From an uncultured Bacteroidota bacterium (lineage in GTDB: Bacteria > Bacteroidota > Bacteroidia > Flavobacteriales > Flavobacteriaceae), in NCBI GenBank assembly GCA_902590705.1, contig CACIXU010000017.1:1-37817 (forward strand): a stretch of 37,817 nucleotides of DNA, given 5' to 3'. Position numbers and translations under genes: made by a program. Positions 16,553 through 25,514 of the stretch are shown piece by piece. The notes below the pieces were generated by a model. That model ran no database searches, had not been told where the DNA came from, and was given only the letters and a program-made list of their open reading frames with translations. Every line of letters begins with the position of its first letter. The first letter of the stretch is position 1.

Positions 16553-17620
16553 TTAAAAAATTTCGATGATTTTACCAGTTTTAAACTCGATTGAATCAGG
16601 AATATTTAAATCTGAAATTAGGAATGTTTGATGGCCAATTAAATCTAAATTTCTCCCATAAGTTAAACATTTGGGTTGGAATAAAATTCTATTATTATCT
16701 AAAACTTCTTCATATTGAAGTGCCAATGATTGATTACTTAAAGTTTCATTTCCATCATGAATTGTAACCCCATGAACAATAATATCTATGTAATCTTTGC
16801 TGTTTTCAGGAATTTGAAGGTATTCATCAGCATTAAATTTAATATAATCTTCTTTAGCGATGACATTTAAGCCACTCATGATGGCGTCCTGAACGAAATT
16901 AAGAGTTACATCCCGATCATAATCCATTGGATAATGACCAGCCTCAAATAATACAGTGGGAGCCCCCAAGGATGTAAACAAATCACCTACACAATTAATA
17001 TTAAAAGAATCATCATACCTTCCTATTTGATTTTTAATGCTGGTCGATAAGTTATTTTTGATGGCTACAATGATTTGCATCGCCTTAAGTCTTGATTTAG
17101 TTATTGATCCTTCGGAATTAACAGCAGGGGATAAGAAAGATAAAACACTAGGCTGACCCTTTTTTCCAGCAGCAAAAATAGTACGCTGGCCGTGTAAATT
17201 AAAACAAAAATGAGGTTTAAACTCATCAAATACCCCTCTTAAAGCAATGCTCTCTGGTTGTGTAAGATTTACTGCATCTCGGTTGAGGTCCACACCATTT
17301 GCGTTAAATCGCGTGTAGGTCGCGGCACCATCGGGATTAAGCTGTGGAATAATAAATAATGAAAGATGGTTTAACATTAATGATGGTTTTCCTGATTTTA
17401 AATCCTCTATTATTCTAATTATTGCACGTGTAGTGGTCGATTCATTACCATGCATTTGGGACCACATTAGTACTTTTACTGGACCATTCCCTAATTTTAG
17501 TCCATAAATAGGTAATAGGTTAACAGACCTACCGATGATTAATAGGGATTTTGAACTTACTAATACTTTTAATAAATCATTTAAGGTTTTGGGTGGTAAG
17601 TATCGATTAATTGAAGTCAA
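16553..17620 (-). CDS. M14-family zinc carboxypeptidase, no signal peptide
   Basis: This 355-aa protein has the M14 zinc site: H57 and E60 in MHGNES, and H143 in NLHGQR. NPDGA (95-99) and the substrate-binding N113-R114 in VDLNRDA are present, and the catalytic glutamate is probably E226 in LFEAGHYP. There is no signal peptide, so it is probably cytoplasmic and may act on muropeptides or small peptides; the substrate is not evident. The start is a TTG at 17620: an in-frame TAA lies four codons upstream and the first internal ATG is at about residue 52. A -7 element lies 14 bp upstream. Confidence 0.88.
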   Translation of the reverse strand: MTSINRYLPPKTLNDLLKVLVSSKSLLIIGRSVNLLPIYGLKLGNGPVKVLMWSQMHGNESTTTRAIIRIIEDLKSGKPSLMLNHLSLFIIPQLNPDGAATYTRFNANGVDLNRDAVNLTQPESIALRGVFDEFKPHFCFNLHGQRTIFAAGKKGQPSVLSFLSPAVNSEGSITKSRLKAMQIIVAIKNNLSTSIKNQIGRYDDSFNINCVGDLFTSLGAPTVLFEAGHYPMDYDRDVTLNFVQDAIMSGLNVIAKEDYIKFNADEYLQIPENSKDYIDIIVHGVTIHDGNETLSNQSLALQYEEVLDNNRILFQPKCLTYGRNLDLIGHQTFLISDLNIPDSIEFKTGKIIEIF

Positions 17621-17634
17621 AATAAATATTTATA

Positions 17635-17642
17635 CAAATGTA
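17635..17642 (-). promoter_or_regulatory. M14 peptidase promoter, -7 element
   Basis: TACATTTG on the minus strand matches TANNTTTG and lies 14 bp before the TTG start. A TTG at 17661-17659 is 16 nt upstream of it, slightly short for a -33 element. The element overlaps one of the three TGTAAAC sequences in this intergenic region. Confidence 0.5.
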
Positions 17643-17883
17643 AACAAGTCTACGTTAACAATTATAAACTTCAAAAATTAACATTTATATACACTTACTA
17701 ACCTTAAGAATTTGTTTTTGTAAACAATTGTAATCAAAATGAAAAAAGTATAGTATAAATAATTGATAATCATATATATAAATGATATTTTTAATGTAGT
17801 AGTTTATAAAAAAAAAACTTTCTAAGTGCTTTTTTTTATAATAATTTAATACCTAAATTTGTTTTTTAACTAAACAGTTTACA
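17639..17883. repeat. Three TGTAAAC repeats in the peptidase/XRE intergenic region
   Basis: TGTAAAC occurs at 17639-17645 and 17719-17725, and inverted (GTTTACA) at 17877-17883. The first two share the 9-mer TGTAAACAA. The first overlaps the peptidase -7 element, the second is the right half of TTGTTT-N4-AAACAA, and the third abuts the XRE ATG. The arrangement suggests operators for the neighbouring regulator. The rest of this 263-bp gap is A/T-rich sequence in which I see nothing else. Confidence 0.4.
17854..17861 (+). promoter_or_regulatory. XRE regulator promoter, -7 element
   Basis: TAAATTTG matches TANNTTTG and lies 22 bp before the ATG at 17884. No clear -33 TTTG is visible in the T-rich stretch upstream. 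Confidence 0.5.
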
Positions 17884-18285
17884 ATGTTAAACAATACAGC
17901 CATTGTATCAAGAATTGAGGAAGTCAGAAAAAATCATCAACTAACTGCTGCCTCATTTGCAACCAAAATTGGAGTACAAAGATCAGCTATTTCACATATT
18001 CTTTCAGGTAGAAATAAACCCAGTTTAGAATTTTTGATGAAAATACATGATACCTTCGAGGAAGTAAACTTAGAATGGCTGATTCTTGGAAAATCTTCTC
18101 CTATATCACAAGATTCCAAAACTGGCCCGAATCCAAAGATCAATCAATTAACCAATGTTCAAGATAATCTCCTTCCTGTTTCAAAAAATGATACATTAAA
18201 TGAATCACAAAGTGCTGAAGCTCCCAAAGAAATAATTTATCTTTACGAAAATGGAAAATTTGAACGTTTCACGCCAAAAAATTAA
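17884..18285 (+). CDS. XRE-family helix-turn-helix regulator
   Basis: This 133-aa protein has an N-terminal Cro/C1-type HTH (about 5-62). TAASFATKIGVQRSAISHIL forms the two recognition helices, followed by SGRNKPSLEFLMKI. The C-terminal half is polar and probably flexible, ending in a short conserved-looking tail with IIYLYENGKFERF. I recall similar short XRE proteins with this kind of tail in Flavobacteriia. No ligand domain is visible. TGTAAAC repeats in its upstream region include one touching its start codon, so autoregulation is possible. It overlaps the next gene by 35 bp. Confidence 0.88.
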   Translation: MLNNTAIVSRIEEVRKNHQLTAASFATKIGVQRSAISHILSGRNKPSLEFLMKIHDTFEEVNLEWLILGKSSPISQDSKTGPNPKINQLTNVQDNLLPVSKNDTLNESQSAEAPKEIIYLYENGKFERFTPKN

Positions 18286-18658
18286 TCCTTATTTTTTTTT
18301 AATTATGATACTCGTTTATCTAATCTCTTGCTATAATGTGGAGCGTGATTGCATTAATTTCCATACAGGTGAGTTCGAATTTTCAAGTATAGTCAATGGA
18401 ACTTTAAAAACTTCTTATTTCACACGAACTGAAAAATTAGAAATCGAAACCTATGAGGGTAAGATTGATTCAGCTAGTATTAGATGGGTAAATGATTGTG
18501 AATGTATTTTAACAAAATTAAATCCCGTATCAAACCAAGACAAGCGACCTGTCCAAATCAAGATTCTCTCCACCACTTCTGATACCTACGTTTTCGAATA
18601 TTCTATAGTAGGTAAAGCCGGTAATAAACAACGCGGGACAATTAAAAAAATTAATTAA
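18251..18658 (+). CDS. Small putative lipoprotein of unknown function
   Basis: The frame encodes 135 aa with a lipoprotein signal: basic residues R8 and K10, a hydrophobic core (about 14-25), then LISC with the cysteine at 27. The start at 18251 overlaps the XRE gene by 35 bp. I prefer it to the ATG at 18305, which would leave only eight residues before the cysteine and no basic end. The mature part (about 108 aa) contains RDCINFHTGEFEF and RWVNDCECIL, so a disulfide is possible. I recall homologues named DNA topoisomerase IV in databases, almost certainly because of the neighbouring parC/parE; nothing here resembles a topoisomerase. Confidence 0.75.
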   Translation: MENLNVSRQKINPYFFLIMILVYLISCYNVERDCINFHTGEFEFSSIVNGTLKTSYFTRTEKLEIETYEGKIDSASIRWVNDCECILTKLNPVSNQDKRPVQIKILSTTSDTYVFEYSIVGKAGNKQRGTIKKIN

Positions 18659-18686
18659 TATTAGTAAAAAATATTTCTAACAAAAC

Positions 18687-18709
18687 ATCAACATTTTTGA
18701 ATTGTTGAT
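18687..18709 (+). terminator. Possible terminator after the small lipoprotein gene
   Basis: ATCAACA and TGTTGAT form a 7-bp stem around a 9-nt loop, followed by CCTAATTTTTC. It lies between the plus-strand lipoprotein gene and the convergent parC gene. The stem is weak but the position fits a terminator. Confidence 0.35.
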
Positions 18710-18795
18710 CCTAATTTTTCTGAAATACTAATAGGGATTTATTTTTGATGCAGTAGAAATTTATAAATTTAGTTTTTACGGACTCAAAAATGAGT

Positions 18796-21378
18796 TTAAA
18801 GGTCGAGTTTTGTTTGGGGTTGTTTTCCATTCACTTCCTCTTGATCAGTGACTTCGATCTCCTCTAACACTTTCGTTTCCTCCTCGAAGGGCAAAACTTC
18901 TTTTAGGGTAATGTTTTTAACTTTTTTGGCTGTGATCTGGTTTCCTAAAGCTTTAAACCCTTTGATGGTTATGAAATCCTCTGCATTTATTTCTAGCGAT
19001 GGGATTACATCTCTTTCACGAGGCTTAATAAATTCTATTTCAATTATTGGGCGCCAATCTGAATTAAAAAATAATAGTTCGCCCCCATCTTTTAAAAAAT
19101 TATCTTCCTTTGTTTCACTTTCAATCAAAAAACGTTTAATGAAGTAACGTCCTTTTTCAGTATCATAATAAATTGCGGTTAAAGGCTTTTCGGGGATCCA
19201 TTTCTCAATCCATATCATTTTATCATCGAAATGCAATGACATTTCAGGTGAAACAACCTTGGAAAAACCGTCTTTATTGATTAATAGTATCTTATCTTCA
19301 CCTGTAAATGCCCCTAATAAAATCCCTCTTTCTTCTGTATTCAACCTTTTTATAGTTTTGTCAAACCAAATATTTCTTGGCTTTAGTGTGGAAACGCCCT
19401 TTTCCTTTAATTCCACTCGTAGAACAGAATACTTGGTAACTGTATTGCCCCTAACACTTCTTCCCTTAATCTGAAGATCAGCAAAATCCAAATCCCATTT
19501 TAATTTTTTAATACTACCGGTATTTCTTAAGGTGATATTAACCACTTCTGCTTCTCCATTAAGATTAGCAGTGAAATAGAGTACTGTTGAGCCATCAGTT
19601 CCTTGAGTCAAAACATACATCTTATCTCGGGTAATTCCTTTAACAGCAAATCGTTTGATATAAGATGTACCCCTTTTTCCATCTCGGTAGATCATGTTAT
19701 AAATTGTCCGTTCATCATTGCGCTTGAATATCGCAGCATGAATAATATCTTTACCCACAAATACCTTACTATCCACTCTAACGACCTGCATTTCCCCTTT
19801 TTTAGTAAACACAATAATATCATCAATATCAGAACAGTCACATATGTATTCATCCTTTTTTAGCGAAGTTCCGATAAAACCTTCTTCCCTATTAATGTAT
19901 AGCTTTTGATTTCGGACAACTACCTTTTTTGCATCGACATCATCAAAAATTCTAATCTCAGACTTACGTTTTTTTTCAACACCATAAGTTTTAATTAGGT
20001 GATTAAAATATCTAATGGCATAATCAACAAGGTGCTCTAAATTATTTTTTACCTCAGAAATATCTACCTCTAAAGCTTCGATTTTCTGTTGAGCCTTATC
20101 AATATCAAATTTCGAAATTCTCTTAATCCTTATCTCGGTTAGTCTAATCAGATCGTCCTTGTTTACCGCTCTTTTTAGCTTTGATATGTGGATAGACAGT
20201 CCTGTACTAATAGCCTTTAATACATCTTCCCAAGTAGATTTATCTTCAATATCTCTGTATATCCTGTTTTCAATAAATAAGCGTTCTAGAGAAGCATAAT
20301 GCCACTGATTCTCTAATTCTTGTAATTGAACCTCAAGTTCTTTTTTAAGCAAAACTACCGTATGGTCTGTCGAAAGCCTCAACATTTCACTTACCCCAAT
20401 GAAATGGGGTTTACTATCAATAATAATACACCCTAAAGGCGAAATTGAACTTTCACAATCTGTAAAAGCATATAAAGCATCTATGGTTTTATCTGGAGAT
20501 ATTCCTGCTGGGAGATGGACAAGTATTTCAACAGAAGCAGCTGTATTATCCTCGATTTTTCTAATTTTTATTTTACCTCTTTCATTTGCCTTTAAAATAT
20601 TTTCAATCAAACTAGTTGTGGTTGTTCCATATGGAATTTCGCTTATAACCAAGGTATTTTTATCGAGTTGGGAGATTTTAGCTCTCACCCTCACTTTTCC
20701 TCCCCTATTACCATCATTATAGGATTGAATATCAATAATACCCCCAGTCTGAAAATCAGGATAAAGATTGAATTTTTTTCCTTTCAAATGTTGTATACTA
20801 GCTTTAAGCAGCTCTACAAAGTTGTGGGGTAAAATCTTGGTGGAAAGACCAACCGCAATGCCCTCAGCTCCTTGAGCCAATATCAAAGGAAATTTGATAG
20901 GCAAGTGAACTGGTTCCTTTTTACGTCCATCATAGGATAGTTGCCAGTCAGTTACTTTAGGACTAAACACTACCTCAAGGGCAAACTTAGATAGTCGGGC
21001 TTCAATATATCTAGATGCGGCGGCACGGTCACCAGTGAGGATATTCCCCCAGTTACCTTGGGTGTCGATCAAAAGTTCTTTTTGACCAATCTGCGCCATA
21101 GCATCAGCAATACTGGAATCTCCATGTGGATGGTACTGCATTGTATGACCCACAATATTAGCAACTTTGTTATATCGTCCATCATCGAGGTCTTTCATAG
21201 AATGAAGAATTCTTCTTTGAACTGGTTTAAGTCCATCATAGATTGCAGGTACAGCTCGTTCGAGGATCACATAGGAAGCATAGTCGAGGAACCAGTCTTT
21301 ATACATTCCAGTGACTTTGACTAAAGAGTCGTCACCATCAGAATTATTAGGTATGTTACTTTTTTCAGTTTCCAACAT
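18796..21378 (-). CDS. parC: DNA topoisomerase IV subunit A
   Basis: This 860-aa type IIA subunit cleaves and rejoins DNA to decatenate chromosomes. The winged-helix domain has the catalytic tyrosine Y124 in SRYIEARLSKFA with its arginine partner R123. The quinolone-interacting stretch HPHGDSSIADA (83-93) keeps a serine (S88) and an acidic residue (D92) at the positions usually altered in resistance. The rest is the tower/coiled coil and a beta-propeller-like C-terminal domain. It lacks an obvious GyrA box and is in an operon with parE, 3 bp apart, so I call it ParC rather than GyrA. Confidence 0.93.
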   Translation of the reverse strand: MLETEKSNIPNNSDGDDSLVKVTGMYKDWFLDYASYVILERAVPAIYDGLKPVQRRILHSMKDLDDGRYNKVANIVGHTMQYHPHGDSSIADAMAQIGQKELLIDTQGNWGNILTGDRAAASRYIEARLSKFALEVVFSPKVTDWQLSYDGRKKEPVHLPIKFPLILAQGAEGIAVGLSTKILPHNFVELLKASIQHLKGKKFNLYPDFQTGGIIDIQSYNDGNRGGKVRVRAKISQLDKNTLVISEIPYGTTTTSLIENILKANERGKIKIRKIEDNTAASVEILVHLPAGISPDKTIDALYAFTDCESSISPLGCIIIDSKPHFIGVSEMLRLSTDHTVVLLKKELEVQLQELENQWHYASLERLFIENRIYRDIEDKSTWEDVLKAISTGLSIHISKLKRAVNKDDLIRLTEIRIKRISKFDIDKAQQKIEALEVDISEVKNNLEHLVDYAIRYFNHLIKTYGVEKKRKSEIRIFDDVDAKKVVVRNQKLYINREEGFIGTSLKKDEYICDCSDIDDIIVFTKKGEMQVVRVDSKVFVGKDIIHAAIFKRNDERTIYNMIYRDGKRGTSYIKRFAVKGITRDKMYVLTQGTDGSTVLYFTANLNGEAEVVNITLRNTGSIKKLKWDLDFADLQIKGRSVRGNTVTKYSVLRVELKEKGVSTLKPRNIWFDKTIKRLNTEERGILLGAFTGEDKILLINKDGFSKVVSPEMSLHFDDKMIWIEKWIPEKPLTAIYYDTEKGRYFIKRFLIESETKEDNFLKDGGELLFFNSDWRPIIEIEFIKPRERDVIPSLEINAEDFITIKGFKALGNQITAKKVKNITLKEVLPFEEETKVLEEIEVTDQEEVNGKQPQTKLDL

Positions 21379-21381
21379 ACA

Positions 21382-23241
21382 TTAAATGGTTTCATCTGCC
21401 GTATCGAGCACAACCTTAAGGTTTTCAATGATAAATTTTTGACGATCCTGAGTGTTTTTACCCATGTAGAACTGAAGCAGATCATCTGTGGTAGTTGATT
21501 TGTCTAACATCAGTGGGTCTAGTCGAATATCCTCACCAATAAAGAACTTAAATTCATCGGGAGAAATTTCGCCCAAGCCCTTAAATCTCGTAATTTCTGC
21601 CTTACCACTTAATTGATTCACCGCATTTACCTTTTCTTGATCACTATAACAATAAAAAGTTTGTTTTTTGTCCCTTACCCTAAAAAGGGGAGTTTGCAGG
21701 ATGTAGAGGTGCCCCTCTTTAATCAATTCAGGGAAAAATTGAAGAAAAAAGGTGATTAATAACAGTCTAATATGCATGCCATCCACATCGGCATCTGTAG
21801 CAATCACAATATTGTTATATCTTAAATTCTCGATACTATCCTCAATATTTAAGGCTGCCTGAAGCAGATTAAACTCTTCATTTTCGTAAACAATTTTTTT
21901 CGTCATACCATATGTGTTTAAAGGTTTACCTCTTAGACTAAAAACAGCTTGGGTATTGACATCTCTAGACTTAGTAATTGATCCACTTGCAGAGTCTCCC
22001 TCAGTAATAAATATAGTAGACTCCAACCGACGGTCCTTTTTTAAATCACTTAAGTGGACCCTGCAATCTCTCAATTTCTTATTGTGTAAACTCGCCTTTT
22101 TGGCACGTTCTCGGGCTAATTTTCTAATCCCAGACAATTCCCTACGCTCCTTTTCAGCTTGAAGGATTTTACTACGTATTGCATTAGCAGCCTCAGTATT
22201 CTTATGCAGATAGTTATCCAGTTGTGTACTCAAAAAATCATTAATATATGCTCTAACGGAAGGCATTCCCCCACCCATTTCTGTCGAACCAAGTTTTGTT
22301 TTAGTTTGGGACTCAAATACTGGTTCCATGACTTTGATACTTATTGCAGAAATTATTGATTTCCTTATATCAGATGCATCAAAGTTCTTTCCAAAATGCT
22401 CTCTAATAGTTTTAACCAAAGATTCTCTAAAAGCAGCTTGATGAGTGCCTCCTTGGGTTGTATTCTGACCATTTACAAAGGAGTGGTATTCTTCACTATA
22501 CTGAGATCGACTATGGGAAATTGCAACTTCTATGTCTTCTCCGCGTAAGTGAATAATTGGGTAGAGCAAGTCTGTGGGATTGGTTTGATCTTCTAATAAG
22601 TCCTTGAGACCGTTGTTAGAAAAAAACTTTACTCCGTTTAAATCGATTGTCAAGCCTGGATTAAGGTATACATAATTTCTGATCATCCTTTCAACATACT
22701 CCAATCGGTATTTATAATGCTTGAATATTGTCTTGTCCGGAATGAACAAAACCTTAGTTCCTCTTCTTCTGGATGAAGCTTCAATTGGGCCTTGGGAAGT
22801 AAGGTTTCCAAACTCGAATTCTGCACTGCTCATTTGATTATCACGTACAGATTCTATACGAAAAATTGATGATAAAGCATTAACGGCTTTTGTTCCAACA
22901 CCGTTAAGTCCTACCGATTTTTTAAAAGCACGGGAGTCATATTTTCCCCCAGTATTCATTTTAGATACAACATCAACTACTTTACCTAAGGGAATCCCCC
23001 TACCATAATCTCTAACGGATACTCTATTATCTTTAATTACAATTTCAATATTTTTTCCCGCTCCCATTACAAACTCATCTATACAATTGTCCAGAACCTC
23101 TTTGAGCAATATATATATTCCATCGTCAGGTGAAGATCCGTCTCCGAGTTTACCAATATACATACCGGGACGCATTCGTATATGTTCCTTCCAGTCAAGA
23201 GATCGAATGTTATCTTCAGTATATTGGATTTCTTTAGCCAT
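21382..23241 (-). CDS. parE: DNA topoisomerase IV subunit B
   Basis: This 619-aa GHKL ATPase subunit pairs with ParC. E48 and N52 in [11 protein letters not shown]78-G80 in RDYGRG and GLNGVGTKA (111-119) form the ATP site. The TOPRIM domain is visible as ITEGDSASG and [11 protein letters not shown], which supply the metal-binding acidic residues. Length fits ParE, without the large insert seen in many GyrB proteins. It is the first gene of parE-parC. Its upstream 204-bp gap, shared with the divergent Dabb gene, shows only a one-mismatch -7 element (23301-23294). Confidence 0.94.
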   Translation of the reverse strand: MAKEIQYTEDNIRSLDWKEHIRMRPGMYIGKLGDGSSPDDGIYILLKEVLDNCIDEFVMGAGKNIEIVIKDNRVSVRDYGRGIPLGKVVDVVSKMNTGGKYDSRAFKKSVGLNGVGTKAVNALSSIFRIESVRDNQMSSAEFEFGNLTSQGPIEASSRRRGTKVLFIPDKTIFKHYKYRLEYVERMIRNYVYLNPGLTIDLNGVKFFSNNGLKDLLEDQTNPTDLLYPIIHLRGEDIEVAISHSRSQYSEEYHSFVNGQNTTQGGTHQAAFRESLVKTIREHFGKNFDASDIRKSIISAISIKVMEPVFESQTKTKLGSTEMGGGMPSVRAYINDFLSTQLDNYLHKNTEAANAIRSKILQAEKERRELSGIRKLARERAKKASLHNKKLRDCRVHLSDLKKDRRLESTIFITEGDSASGSITKSRDVNTQAVFSLRGKPLNTYGMTKKIVYENEEFNLLQAALNIEDSIENLRYNNIVIATDADVDGMHIRLLLITFFLQFFPELIKEGHLYILQTPLFRVRDKKQTFYCYSDQEKVNAVNQLSGKAEITRFKGLGEISPDEFKFFIGEDIRLDPLMLDKSTTTDDLLQFYMGKNTQDRQKFIIENLKVVLDTADETI

Positions 23242-23445
23242 AAAGACATCACTAAATTAAAATTTGAAGGTTAATTTAAGGAGTAAATTATAGCAAAGAA
23301 ATTAACAAAATTCTAGTAAGGATTGTTGAGAAGTTAAAATTTGATTAACTATTGATTTGGCTTTTGATAAAAATATTTTTACAAACAAGAAAAAATTCTA
23401 AATTAAGATAACTAAGTCTTAAATTAGTTTAAATTTAAAAATTCT

Positions 23446-23793
23446 ATGACTAAATCAATGAGCTCAGAAAAGATTAAAGGAGATTTTATCCATATGGTTT
23501 TTTTTTGGCTAAAAAACCCCGATAACCATAATGAAAGAGAGATTTTTAAAACTCTATTAACTGAGTTTATCGATACCAACCCTCAAGTAGTAAGTATACA
23601 TATTGGGGAACCGGCGGATACAAATCGATCAATAATTGAAAACTCCTATAATTTTAGTTTGGTAGTTACATTTCCCGATTTAGCAACACATGATGCCTAC
23701 CAGATTGATCCTTCTCACTTGAAATTTATTGAAAAAGGCAAGTCGCTCTGGGAAAAAGTAGTGATTTATGATTCCATTCAAGATAAGACCTAG
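23446..23793 (+). CDS. Dabb (stress-responsive alpha/beta barrel) family protein
   Basis: This 115-aa protein fits the dimeric ferredoxin-like Dabb fold: FIHMVFFWLKNP at the start, a central NFSLVVTFPDLATHDAY and a late DPSHLKFIE. The conserved histidine near the first strand (H16) and the final HLKF segment are typical. Bacterial members are mostly uncharacterised. It stands alone between the divergent parE and the convergent ychF, so context gives no function. I find no good -7 match upstream. Confidence 0.8.
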   Translation: MTKSMSSEKIKGDFIHMVFFWLKNPDNHNEREIFKTLLTEFIDTNPQVVSIHIGEPADTNRSIIENSYNFSLVVTFPDLATHDAYQIDPSHLKFIEKGKSLWEKVVIYDSIQDKT

Positions 23794-23887
23794 CTTTTAT
23801 CTAATCTACATCTTTAACTTGACTTAATTCTAGGAAGATTGATTAATTAATTTGAAAAAGGGATAATTGTATTTTTTCACTAAATCC

Positions 23888-23912
23888 AAAAAAATCTTTA
23901 TGATTTTTTTTT
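23888..23912. terminator. A/T hairpin between convergent Dabb and ychF genes
   Basis: AAAAAAATC and GATTTTTTT form a 9-bp stem with a 5-nt loop and run into further T residues on the plus strand and A/T on the minus. It may serve the Dabb transcript. A second 7-bp hairpin, CTTATTT/AAATAAG, at 23971-23987 sits 3 bp after the ychF stop and could serve ychF. Both are almost pure A/T, so the calls rest mainly on position. Confidence 0.35.
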
Positions 23913-23990
23913 AAAATAATGAAACAAGACATTTATTATTAACAAAAAATAATGTTTTGTATTTCTAAGACTTATTTTTTAAATAAGCAG

Positions 23991-25088
23991 TTATGATACA
24001 TTAAATCTAAAATGGATAACATCTCCATCCTGAACGGTATACCCCTTTCCCTCTACCCTAATTTTACCTGCTTCTTTAACTTTTTGTTCACTACCTAGAT
24101 CTTGATAATCTGCATAGGCGATTACTTCGGCACGTATAAAGCCCTTTTCAAAATCAGAATGTATAACACCAGCGGCTTGGGGTGCAGAGGCGCCCTTAGG
24201 TATAGTCCAAGCTCGAACTTCTTTCTCACCAGCGGTAAAAAAGGTTTGAAGCGATAATAGATTGTAGGCAGAACGAATCAGTTTAGCTGAACCAGGTTCT
24301 GTTAGTCCTAAGTCTTCCAAAAATAAGTGTCTTTCCTCATAAGACTCTAATTCGTTGATATCTGCCTCAATACTAACCGCCAATACCAGCACCTCAGACT
24401 TCTCATTAGTAATAGCGGTTTTGACCTTTTCAACATATGCATTACCTTTGGCTGCAGAATTTTCGTTCACATTACATACATACAAAACCGGTTTGTCGGT
24501 TAACAACTGCAATGAGTTTACATAAGTCTTTCGGTCATCATCAATAAAATCAATTGACCTCACATTCTCTGCCCTTTCAAGTGAAGAAATAATTTTTTTA
24601 AGGATTTCTAATTCTTTTTGAGCTTCTTTATTACCAGTTTTGGCAGAACGATTAATTTTTTCTTTTCGTTTTTCGACTGTTTCCATATCTTTTAACTGCA
24701 ATTCCATATCGATTGTCTCTTTATCTCTAATGGGATTCACAGTACTATCTACATGTACAACATTATCATCATCAAAACATCTGAGTACATGTAGAATTGC
24801 ATCAGTCTCTCGGATATTACTCAAAAACTGATTTCCCAGTCCTTCACCCTTACTCGCTCCTTTAACCAATCCAGCTATATCGACAATTTCCACTGTGGCA
24901 GGAATTACTTTTTTTGGATTTAGGAGTTTACTTAAGAAATCTAATCGCTCATCAGGTACATTAACCACTCCAATATTTGGCTCTATTGTACAAAAGGGAA
25001 AATTAGCACTCTGAGCCTTAGCATTAGATAGACAATTAAATAAAGTTGATTTACCTACATTAGGCAACCCTACAATACCTGCTCTCAT
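23991..25088 (-). CDS. ychF: Ribosome-binding ATPase YchF
   Basis: I place the start at 25088, giving 365 aa beginning MRAGIVGLPNVGKST, matching the family length. A longer upstream frame would overlap the ferredoxin gene and start with unrelated residues. The P-loop GLPNVGKST is at 7-15, DIAGLVKGASKGEG is the switch II region, and the base-recognition motif is NVNE instead of the NKxD of true GTPases, which in YchF/OLA1 proteins goes with ATP preference. A central coiled coil and a C-terminal TGS domain complete it. It follows ferredoxin by 13 bp. Confidence 0.95.
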   Translation of the reverse strand: MRAGIVGLPNVGKSTLFNCLSNAKAQSANFPFCTIEPNIGVVNVPDERLDFLSKLLNPKKVIPATVEIVDIAGLVKGASKGEGLGNQFLSNIRETDAILHVLRCFDDDNVVHVDSTVNPIRDKETIDMELQLKDMETVEKRKEKINRSAKTGNKEAQKELEILKKIISSLERAENVRSIDFIDDDRKTYVNSLQLLTDKPVLYVCNVNENSAAKGNAYVEKVKTAITNEKSEVLVLAVSIEADINELESYEERHLFLEDLGLTEPGSAKLIRSAYNLLSLQTFFTAGEKEVRAWTIPKGASAPQAAGVIHSDFEKGFIRAEVIAYADYQDLGSEQKVKEAGKIRVEGKGYTVQDGDVIHFRFNVS

Positions 25089-25101
25089 AAAATTGAAGCA
25101 A

Positions 25102-25452
25102 TTAATCGTTGTGCATAAAACGTTGTTTACTAAGCAACTCTTCTTTGGTTTCCACATTATCCTCATCTGGTACACAACAGTCCACTGGACACACCGCAGC
25201 ACATTGGGGTTCGTCGTGAAATCCCTTACACTCAGTACATTTATCGGGAACTATAAAGTAAAGTTCATCGGAGATGGGAACTTGGGGTTCATCTGCATTG
25301 ACTACTTTTCCATTTGGAAGAATAAGGTCACCAGTCAAATCGGTTCCGTCTTTATAACTCCAATCATCAGCACCTTCATAAATCGCAGTATTGGGACACT
25401 CTGGTTCACATGCACCACAATTTATACATTCATCGGTAATGATAATGGCCAT
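25102..25452 (-). CDS. 4Fe-4S dicluster ferredoxin
   Basis: This 116-aa electron carrier has two cluster motifs. The first is [12 protein letters not shown] near the N-terminus; the second has the longer insert [13 protein letters not shown] followed by AAVCP. That insert and a long middle loop are typical of the low-potential ferredoxins (YfhL/FdxA-like) often annotated as 4Fe-4S dicluster domain proteins. It is acidic, as expected. A good promoter with both -33 and -7 elements lies upstream, interlocked with the promoter of the divergent acyl-CoA reductase. It is co-transcribed with ychF. Confidence 0.92.
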   Translation of the reverse strand: MAIIITDECINCGACEPECPNTAIYEGADDWSYKDGTDLTGDLILPNGKVVNADEPQVPISDELYFIVPDKCTECKGFHDEPQCAAVCPVDCCVPDEDNVETKEELLSKQRFMHND

Positions 25453-25468
25453 AGTAAATATGTTTAAT

Positions 25469-25476
25469 TAAATTTG
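25469..25476 (+). promoter_or_regulatory. Acyl-CoA reductase promoter, -7 element
   Basis: TAAATTTG matches TANNTTTG and would start transcription near 25481, leaving about 34 nt of leader before the ATG at 25515. Only 3 bp separate it from the oppositely oriented ferredoxin -7 element. Confidence 0.5.
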
Positions 25477-25479
25477 AAC

Positions 25480-25511
25480 CAAAATTAAGACCAATTATTC
25501 TTCTTTACAAA
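25480..25511 (-). promoter_or_regulatory. Ferredoxin-ychF promoter with -33 and -7 elements
   Basis: On the minus strand TTTG (25511-25508) is followed after 20 nt by TAATTTTG (25487-25480), close to the Bacteroidota TTTG/TANNTTTG promoter. Transcription would begin near 25475. It is the best two-part promoter I found in the window. Confidence 0.65.
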
Positions 25512-25514
25512 TAA

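Noticed and set aside
17662-17850. Possible small RNA or tiny peptide in the peptidase/XRE gap
   Set aside because: The only ATG examined (in ATGAAAAAAGTATAG) stops after four codons, and no stable structure is seen beyond the short repeats.
18251-18658. Naming the small lipoprotein a DNA topoisomerase IV protein
   Set aside because: There is no topoisomerase domain; the name would come only from the neighbouring parC/parE.
25089-25202. N-terminal extension of YchF (38 codons)
   Set aside because: It overlaps the ferredoxin gene, is cysteine- and tryptophan-rich unlike the family, and the YchF fold begins at MRAGIVGLPNVG (25088).
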